A stretch of 9,795 bases of DNA. Origin: CAYUYH01 sp964449175. GTDB taxonomy: Bacteria; Planctomycetota; Phycisphaerae; SM23-33. The stretch is from the NCBI GenBank assembly GCA_964449175.1, contig CAYUYH010000091.1, forward strand, positions 1 through 9,795, written 5' to 3'. Positions 5,886 through 9,795 of this stretch are shown one piece after another; positions within the stretch are counted from its first letter, which is position 1; every line of letters starts with the position of its first letter. The translations under genes were made by a program, and so were the position numbers. The notes under the pieces were generated by a model, which did not search any database, had not been told where the DNA came from, and was given only the letters and a program-made list of their open reading frames with translations.

Positions 5886-7136
5886 GTGAATCCTGGCACG
5901 CGAATTCTGCTCGCGGCAGTCCTGGCCGTGTTGGGCTCGGTGCATCTACTTGCAGCCCCGGCCTGCGCCATCGTCGTGGGCGACGACCCCAACAATCACG
6001 TCATCACGCCGCCATCGGACTACGACGGCGTGTGCTATCAGTACATGGCCGACGGCACGACCGGCGTCCTGATAAGCCCGTGGTTCGTGCTGACCGCAGA
6101 TCACGCCAGCTACGTCAGCGGGGTTGTCCGCTTCGACCTGGAAAGCGGCTCGACCAACCGCACGATCATGGAGAAGCACGACGATCCCAACGGAGCGGAC
6201 CTAGCCGTCGTTCGCCTGAACCGTAGCGTCGGCCTGGACGGTTACGCGCTGTACGATCCCAATACGCTCGGCAGCGAGACCGGCAAGGAGGGCATACTGC
6301 TCGGCTACGGCATGAGCGGCACGCCGGCGACGGTCCAGGCCGGCGGCGACCCCAACTACCCCCGCGGAACGCTCCGGATCGGCTACAACAAGATCGACGG
6401 GAGCACCTACGATCCCAACGCCGGCTACTACATATGGTCGGACTTTGACCCGCCCTCGGCCCATGGCTCCAGCGGCAGCCTGGGGATCGACAAGGAGGCC
6501 TCCTCCGCCCTGGGCGACAGTGGCGGGCCCGTGTTCGTCGAAAGCGGCGGGACGCTCTACGTGGCGGGCATCCAGTTCTCCGTCTCGGCAGCCGATCCCA
6601 ACCACTGGCCGAAGTACGGCGATTACAGCTACTACGTCCAACTATCCAGGTACAGCAACTGGATAGGCAGCGTGATTCCCAGCCAGCCGGCCACCAAAAC
6701 CGGCGACTTCGACAGCAACCATCTCGTCGACGCGAACGACATCGAGGACCTGTACGACCACTACAGCGGCAGCGACATGTGGTATGACGTCTCCGGCGAT
6801 GGCTGGGTCGGCACGCCCGACACCGACAAGCTCATTCGCGTCTACCTGGGCACCGAGTATGGCGATGCCGACCTGGACGGCAAGGTGGACGCCAACGACT
6901 ACAACATACTGGCCGCCCATTTCGGCCTGACCGGCTCGGGCCGATGGGACCTGGGCGACTTCAACAACGACGACAACGTCGACTTCGCCGACTATCAGAT
7001 CATGGAGGTCTACTTCGGCTTCGGCACCGGCGGCAGCCCGCCGATGCCGCCCATGCCGATACCCGAGCCGGCTGCACTGTCGCTGCTGGCCTGCGGTGCT
7101 GGCCTGCTCGCACGCAGGCGCAGCCGCAGTGGCTAG
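5886..7136 (+). CDS. Exported trypsin-like serine protease with dockerin-like calcium repeats and PEP-CTERM anchor
   Basis: This 416-residue protein has four parts. Residues 1-28 form a signal peptide (Arg6, hydrophobic core 7-24, APACA end). Residues about 29-262 are a chymotrypsin-fold (S1) peptidase with the full triad: His73 in VLTADHAS, Asp105 in ADLAVVRL and Ser212 in GDSGGPVF. Residues about 273-380 hold four EF-hand-like, dockerin-type loops with Asp/Asn ligands starting at Asp274, Asp301 (degenerate), Asp327 and Asp358. Residues 392-416 are a PEP-CTERM tail: IPEP, a hydrophobic stretch to Leu408, then RRRSR. In known systems exosortase reads this tail and sends the protein to the envelope or outside. 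The start is a GTG at 5886 set by GGAGGG five bases upstream; the nearest strong promoter is at 5765-5793. The protease domain contains six Asp-Pro-Asn tripeptides. No exosortase gene is in the window. Substrate is unknown. Confidence 0.92.
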   Translation: MNPGTRILLAAVLAVLGSVHLLAAPACAIVVGDDPNNHVITPPSDYDGVCYQYMADGTTGVLISPWFVLTADHASYVSGVVRFDLESGSTNRTIMEKHDDPNGADLAVVRLNRSVGLDGYALYDPNTLGSETGKEGILLGYGMSGTPATVQAGGDPNYPRGTLRIGYNKIDGSTYDPNAGYYIWSDFDPPSAHGSSGSLGIDKEASSALGDSGGPVFVESGGTLYVAGIQFSVSAADPNHWPKYGDYSYYVQLSRYSNWIGSVIPSQPATKTGDFDSNHLVDANDIEDLYDHYSGSDMWYDVSGDGWVGTPDTDKLIRVYLGTEYGDADLDGKVDANDYNILAAHFGLTGSGRWDLGDFNNDDNVDFADYQIMEVYFGFGTGGSPPMPPMPIPEPAALSLLACGAGLLARRRSRSG

Positions 7137-7187
7137 GGGCGCCGCGGGGGGGCCGGCCTTAGGGGTTCAACTTCAGGCAACTGGCCA

Positions 7188-7688
7188 TCATCCGCCCTTG
7201 CCCGCCAGTCGCGAGCGAACGCGATCGAGCACTTCCGGCGGAACGAGCGCTGAGATGTCGCCGCCGGTCTGGGCGATCTGCTTGATCAGGCTGCTGGAGG
7301 TGAAGGCGTACTCCGGCCTGGTCATTATGAAGATCGTCTCCACGCCGCCCACCACGCGGTTGGTCACCGCGACCTGGAGCTCGAAGTGCAAGTCGGCGGC
7401 GTTGCGGATGCCGCGGAGGATGGCGGAGGCGCCGACCCGCCGGGCGAAGTCCACAGTGAGGCCCGTGTAGGGCTCCACGCGCACGTTGCCGATTCCCGCG
7501 ACAGCGGCGCGAATCATCTCGACCCGCTCGTCCTGGGCCAGCAGCGAGTGCTTCTCGGGGTTCTCGCCGACGGCGATCACGATCTCGTCGAACAGCTCCG
7601 CCCCGCGCCTGATGACGTCCAGGTGCCCGTTCGTGACGGGGTCGAACGTGCCTGGGAAGACAACCAGTTGCCTCTTGTGGTCGGCCAT
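7188..7688 (-). CDS. coaD: Phosphopantetheine adenylyltransferase (CoaD)
   Basis: CoaD transfers AMP from ATP to 4'-phosphopantetheine, giving dephospho-CoA, the penultimate step of CoA synthesis (EC 2.7.7.3). The 166-residue protein has the normal length and the nucleotidyltransferase marks: PGTFDPVTNGH (12-22) with the TxGH motif at Thr19-His22, AVGENPEKH (39-47), ERVEMI (54-59), GLTVDFA (76-82), ILRGIRNAADLHFELQVA (90-107) and the C-terminal EYAFTSSSLIKQIA (126-139), the SSS segment that binds the ATP phosphates. The frame is open far upstream, but the ATG at 7688 gives the exact family N-terminus and has GAGGTGA at 7694-7700, five bases before it. It is convergent with the protease gene (51-base gap) and follows the lipoprotein gene, from which a terminator appears to separate it. 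Confidence 0.97.
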   Translation of the reverse strand: MADHKRQLVVFPGTFDPVTNGHLDVIRRGAELFDEIVIAVGENPEKHSLLAQDERVEMIRAAVAGIGNVRVEPYTGLTVDFARRVGASAILRGIRNAADLHFELQVAVTNRVVGGVETIFIMTRPEYAFTSSSLIKQIAQTGGDISALVPPEVLDRVRSRLAGKGG

Positions 7689-7737
7689 GTGTCTCACCTC
7701 GCCCTGGGCCGCCGGACATCGCGCCCGTCGGCCGGGG

Positions 7738-7743
7738 ATTATA
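7738..7743 (-). promoter_or_regulatory. Consensus -10 box upstream of coaD
   Basis: A perfect TATAAT lies on the minus strand at 7738-7743 in a very GC-rich setting where it is unlikely by chance. No hexamer resembling TTGACA is found 16-18 bases before it, so either the -35 is weak or the site is fortuitous. A start near 7731 would give coaD a leader of about 43 bases. Its position just after the terminator at 7806-7838 fits an independent coaD transcript. Confidence 0.45.
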
Positions 7744-7805
7744 CGTCCCGCACGGCCAACCTGGTAGACGCTGCCGGGCTGTCGGCAGGGAAGGCCTGGC
7801 TGCGC

Positions 7806-7838
7806 AAAAGAACGCCCCCAGCCGCTGTGGCCGAGGGC
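7806..7838 (-). terminator. Intrinsic terminator behind the small lipoprotein gene
   Basis: Read on the minus strand, GCCCTCGGCC and GGCTGGGGGC form a ten-pair stem (two G-U pairs) around the loop ACAGC at 7824-7828, followed by GTTCTTTTG. The hairpin starts 33 bases after the lipoprotein stop codon and points the same way. Stem, short loop and T-rich tail fit a Rho-independent terminator. Confidence 0.62.
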
Positions 7839-7870
7839 GAGCGAGATCGTCGCATTCAATCCAGGCCGGC

Positions 7871-8077
7871 TCAGTTGCGGATCTGCACTTCCCACGGAGT
7901 GAGGCGGGAACTCCTGTCCAGCAACAGGATGGCGTCCATGTCGTACACAAGCATTCGCATCTGGAGCTGGCTGGCCTGGTATATCCTTCTGTGCCGCTCG
8001 GCGGTCGTTTCCGAGAGCGTGCAGCCGGCGAACAAGCAGGCAACCACCAACACAGCCACCATCAATGCAGTTCTCAT
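7871..8077 (-). CDS. Small predicted lipoprotein, 68 residues
   Basis: I recognise no named function. The N-terminus MRTALMVAVLVVACLFAGC is a lipoprotein signal: a positive residue, a hydrophobic core and a lipobox ending in AGC, so Cys19 should be lipidated and the mature part only 50 residues. The mature part is charged and probably helical (ETTAERHRRIYQASQLQMRM, 23-42), then a hydrophobic acidic stretch VYDMDAILLLD (44-54) and RSSRLTPWEV (55-64). I associate the LLLDRSSRLT-type ending with small lipoproteins of planctomycetes, from memory and unverified. Support for a real gene is good: AGGTAGGA lies four to five bases before the ATG, a full promoter is at 8149-8177 and a terminator at 7806-7838, so it looks like its own transcription unit. 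It may be an envelope structural or stress protein; that is a guess. Confidence 0.8.
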   Translation of the reverse strand: MRTALMVAVLVVACLFAGCTLSETTAERHRRIYQASQLQMRMLVYDMDAILLLDRSSRLTPWEVQIRN

Positions 8078-8148
8078 GATTCCTACCTCGAGACCTCTCC
8101 CACTCCGCTTGGTCGCGTCTGATATTAGGCTGGCAAGTAAGCCCGCTG

Positions 8149-8177
8149 ATGCTAGTTGACTCGCCGGCCCGTGTCAA
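8149..8177 (-). promoter_or_regulatory. Promoter of the small lipoprotein gene, embedded in an inverted repeat
   Basis: On the minus strand a perfect TTGACA (8172-8177) is followed by 17 bases and TAGCAT (8149-8154, four of six). Transcription would start near 8142, giving a leader of about 65 bases before the ATG at 8077. The inverted repeat GTTGAC/GTCAAC (8155-8160 and 8173-8178) overlaps the -35 and ends exactly against the -10, a layout typical of a repressor operator. No regulator is visible nearby. Confidence 0.58.
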
Positions 8178-8180
8178 CGC

Positions 8181-8222
8181 AAAAAGGCCCGCCGCAATCG
8201 TGGCACGGGCGTCTCGCCCGTG
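8181..8222 (-). terminator. Candidate terminator downstream of apgM
   Basis: On the minus strand, after the apgM stop, a perfect eight-pair stem CACGGGCG/CGCCCGTG with loop AGA (8204-8222) is followed 18 bases later by GGGCCTTTTTG, the T-run being 8181-8185. The T-run is further from this stem than in a classical terminator; alternative pairing of GGCCC near 8230 with GGGCC at 8186-8190 would bring a stem right up to the T-run. It probably ends the apgM transcript, just before the lipoprotein promoter. Confidence 0.4.
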
Positions 8223-8250
8223 TGTCCCAGGGCCGCGATGCCCATGCCGC
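8200..8250. repeat. 51-base nested inverted-repeat element between apgM and the lipoprotein gene
   Basis: The ends GTGGCACGGGCGTC (8200-8213) and GATGCCCATGCCGC (8237-8250) are inverted copies matching at 11 of 14 positions; two of the three differences are G-U compatible. Inside lies a perfect eight-base stem, CACGGGCG (8204-8211) with CGCCCGTG (8215-8222). The left arm can therefore pair in two ways. This is the build of a small dispersed palindromic element (REP or MITE-like). Only one copy is in the window. Confidence 0.55.
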
Positions 8251-8257
8251 TTGTCGC

Positions 8258-9472
8258 CTAGGCGCCGAACTTCTCGAGCTTGCCGGCGTGCGCCATCGCC
8301 AGGGCCATCAGCTCCTTCGACGGGATCGTGCCTATCTGTCCGCCGCGGCAGGTGACCTCGTCGAATCGCCCGCCGTCGCCGCCGCGCAGGTGCGGCCCGG
8401 CCAGCAGTACGGGCACCGGGTGCCAGCTATGCGCCTTCAGCGTCGGCGGCGTGGAGTGGTCGCCCGTGATGACCAGCACGTCCGGCTTGCCGGCAAGCAG
8501 GGCGGGCAGGGCGGCGTCCAGCTCCTCTATGCGCTTGATCTTGGCCGGCAGGTCGCCGTCCTCGCCCGCCTTGTCGGTGTACTTGAAGTGGGCGAAGACG
8601 AACGTGTGGTCGGCGGCCGCCTTGGCAGCCTCGGCGCAGACGTCCGCTGCCGTCGTCGGCTTGGACACGACCGGCATGCCCACGAGCCTGGCCACGCCGC
8701 GGTACATCGGATAGCCGGCTACTGCCGCCGGATTGACGCGGTAGCGGTCGGCGAACTTCGGCCAGTCCGGGCACTTGGCGAAGCCGCGGGCGAGGATCAT
8801 GTTGGCCTTGGGTTCGTCGGCGAGGATCTCACGCACCTGCCGCAGCAAACCTTCGATCATTTTGGCCGTCTTGCTGGAAGCGTGCGGCCCGGCTGAGGGG
8901 GACAGCGGCGGCACGCCGACCTGCTGCGGGTCGGTGTCGCCTATCTGATCGTCCAGCCCGTCGCCGCGAAGCACCAGCACCGCGCGGTGCTCGGACTCGG
9001 TCTCCAGAAACACCTCCACGCCCTTCGGCGCGGCGAGCTTGTCCTTGAGCTTGGCCACGATGCGGCGGTTCTCCTCGTCGGGTATTCGCCCGGCCCGTCG
9101 GTCGGCGACATTGCCCTTGGCATCGAGCGTGCAGAAGTTGAGCCGCGCCGCGACGTCGCGCTTTTCGAGGGGAAACTCGATGCCCAGCGCGCTGAGCACG
9201 CCTCGGCCTACCTGATAGACCAGCGGGTCGTAGCCGAACAGCCCCAGGTGCCCCGGGCCGCTGCCGGGCGTGACTCCCGTGGCCACGGGTACCAGCAGGC
9301 CCAGGGCGCTTCGCTGGGCCAGCTTGTCCAGGTTTGGCGTCCGCGCCTGCTGGAGGGCCGTGCCCGTCCCGGCGTTGTCGCAGTCGCCCACGCCGTCCAT
9401 CACCAACAGCACGATCCGCTTGTCGTTGGGAATAGCCAGCGAGCTGATGAGATTGCCGTATGTGTCTTCCAT
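8258..9472 (-). CDS. apgM: 2,3-bisphosphoglycerate-independent phosphoglycerate mutase, archaeal type (aPGAM)
   Basis: This enzyme interconverts 3-phosphoglycerate and 2-phosphoglycerate in glycolysis and gluconeogenesis in the cytoplasm. The 404-residue protein belongs to the alkaline-phosphatase superfamily branch first described in archaea, shorter than the 510-residue bacterial GpmI. Visible marks are the metal-binding VMDGVGD (24-30), TPNLD (45-49), the nucleophile segment TPGSGPGHLGLFGYDP (68-83) with Ser71 the likely phosphorylated serine, VAARLNFCT (107-115), FAHFKYTDKAGEDGD (293-307), ITGDHSTP (335-342) and HSWHPVPVLL (348-357), which supply Asp and His ligands for two divalent metals. 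The ATG at 9472 has AGGAAGG at 9476-9482 just upstream. It lies 70 bases after tRNA-Glu on the same strand with no clear promoter between, so it may share the tRNA promoter. Homoserine kinase ThrB2 is a paralogous possibility, but the motif set favours aPGAM. Confidence 0.94.
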   Translation of the reverse strand: MEDTYGNLISSLAIPNDKRIVLLVMDGVGDCDNAGTGTALQQARTPNLDKLAQRSALGLLVPVATGVTPGSGPGHLGLFGYDPLVYQVGRGVLSALGIEFPLEKRDVAARLNFCTLDAKGNVADRRAGRIPDEENRRIVAKLKDKLAAPKGVEVFLETESEHRAVLVLRGDGLDDQIGDTDPQQVGVPPLSPSAGPHASSKTAKMIEGLLRQVREILADEPKANMILARGFAKCPDWPKFADRYRVNPAAVAGYPMYRGVARLVGMPVVSKPTTAADVCAEAAKAAADHTFVFAHFKYTDKAGEDGDLPAKIKRIEELDAALPALLAGKPDVLVITGDHSTPPTLKAHSWHPVPVLLAGPHLRGGDGGRFDEVTCRGGQIGTIPSKELMALAMAHAGKLEKFGA

Positions 9473-9503
9473 GGCCCTTCCTGCCTGTGGGGAGGTTGTC
9501 GGC

Positions 9504-9536
9504 GTCGCCGCCGCCCGCTCCGCGTGGGCGAGCGAC
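9504..9536. repeat. GC-rich hairpin between tRNA-Glu and apgM
   Basis: GTCGC (9504-9508) and CGCCC (9512-9516) pair with GCGAC (9532-9536) and GGGCG (9526-9530) around a nine-base loop, with a small internal loop. No T-run follows on the minus strand. If tRNA and apgM share a transcript, this structure would lie in the spacer and could guide processing or attenuate apgM. Confidence 0.35.
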
Positions 9537-9542
9537 GGCGAA

Positions 9543-9615
<73 letters not shown>

Positions 9616-9626
9616 GCGGTGCGGCG

Positions 9627-9653
9627 CCCACCCGGAAAGTCCCGGGTAGTGGG
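9627..9653 (-). other. Hairpin filling the pre-tRNA-Glu 5' leader
   Basis: CCCA-CCCGG (9627-9635) pairs with CCGGG-TAG-TGGG (9642-9653) around a six-base loop with a three-base bulge. Given the predicted transcription start near 9652, this stem would occupy most of the leader ahead of the RNase P cleavage site at 9615/9616. Confidence 0.4.
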
Positions 9654-9658
9654 TTCGT

Positions 9659-9686
9659 ATCGTACACGCGCAGGCCGAGGGGTCAA
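9659..9686 (-). promoter_or_regulatory. Sigma-70 promoter of tRNA-Glu
   Basis: On the minus strand TTGACC (9681-9686, five of six) is followed by 16 bases and TACGAT (9659-9664, four of six). The start near 9652 would give a pre-tRNA leader of about 37 bases. Position, spacing and strand suit the tRNA and, by read-through, possibly apgM. Confidence 0.6.
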
Positions 9687-9795
9687 AGTCATTTCACCAG
9701 TGGGCTCAACGGGAGGATGCAGCAGGCGCCTGGATTACCATGCCCAGGCTTCGCCCCTCGACTAGCTCCCCTCGCACGGGACGTCGCGGCCGGCG
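9687..9795. other. Right edge without a recognisable gene
   Basis: I see no gene here. On the minus strand a frame is open from the window edge to a stop at 9706-9708 (29 codons), but its translation is low-complexity and not family-like. The stretch contains an inverted repeat GCCTGG/CCAGGC (9728-9733 and 9744-9749) and two direct copies of CCCCTCG (9754-9760 and 9768-9774) seven bases apart, so it may be part of an intergenic repeat. Confidence 0.35.

Noticed and set aside
7689..8177. N-terminal extension of coaD by 163 codons
   Set aside because: CoaD proteins are about 160 residues, the ATG at 7688 has a good ribosome binding site, and the extension runs antiparallel to nothing conserved while crossing the lipoprotein gene and its terminator.

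Overview
The window reads as a GC-rich bacterial chromosome segment, most likely from a planctomycete of the Phycisphaerae type. This lineage is inferred from gene style, not from a marker gene. The support is a secreted protease with dockerin-like calcium loops and a PEP-CTERM sorting tail, an archaeal-type phosphoglycerate mutase, a tiny lipoprotein of a kind I associate with planctomycetes, and repeat elements between genes. Gene density is high: ten protein genes and one tRNA, with no gap of 300 bases or more.

Layout from left to right. An NqrB/RnfD-family membrane protein (106-1332, +) converges on a GT39-like membrane glycosyltransferase (1363-2670, -). Divergent from the latter are two queuosine/7-deazaguanine genes, queE (2784-3428, +) and queD (3585-3947, +), then a class I SAM methyltransferase (4071-4760, +). 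This converges on nadC (4784-5680, -). A 205-base divergent region with a near-consensus sigma-70 promoter leads to an exported trypsin-like protease with dockerin-like repeats and a PEP-CTERM tail (5886-7136, +). The right third is all on the minus strand: tRNA-Glu(UUC) (9543-9615), apgM (8258-9472), a 68-residue lipoprotein (7871-8077) and coaD (7188-7688). Several intergenic promoters and one good intrinsic terminator can be placed there.

How the genes fit together. QueE and QueD catalyse neighbouring steps from GTP-derived dihydroneopterin triphosphate to 7-carboxy-7-deazaguanine. NadC (NAD), CoaD (CoA) and ApgM (glycolysis) are core metabolism and share no pathway. The RnfD-like protein suggests ion-coupled electron transport, but none of its usual partners lies downstream and its usual flavin-attachment motif is not visible. 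The protease is the one clearly surface-directed gene.

I see no defence system, prophage, transposase or CRISPR array, and no convincing new multi-gene system. The observations most worth a second look are the RnfD-like protein without an SGAT motif, the protease-dockerin-PEP-CTERM architecture with six DPN tripeptides, apparently leaderless starts at the queE/glycosyltransferase divergent region, a 51-base nested inverted repeat behind apgM, a heptamer repeat between queE and queD, and the tRNA-Glu/apgM arrangement.
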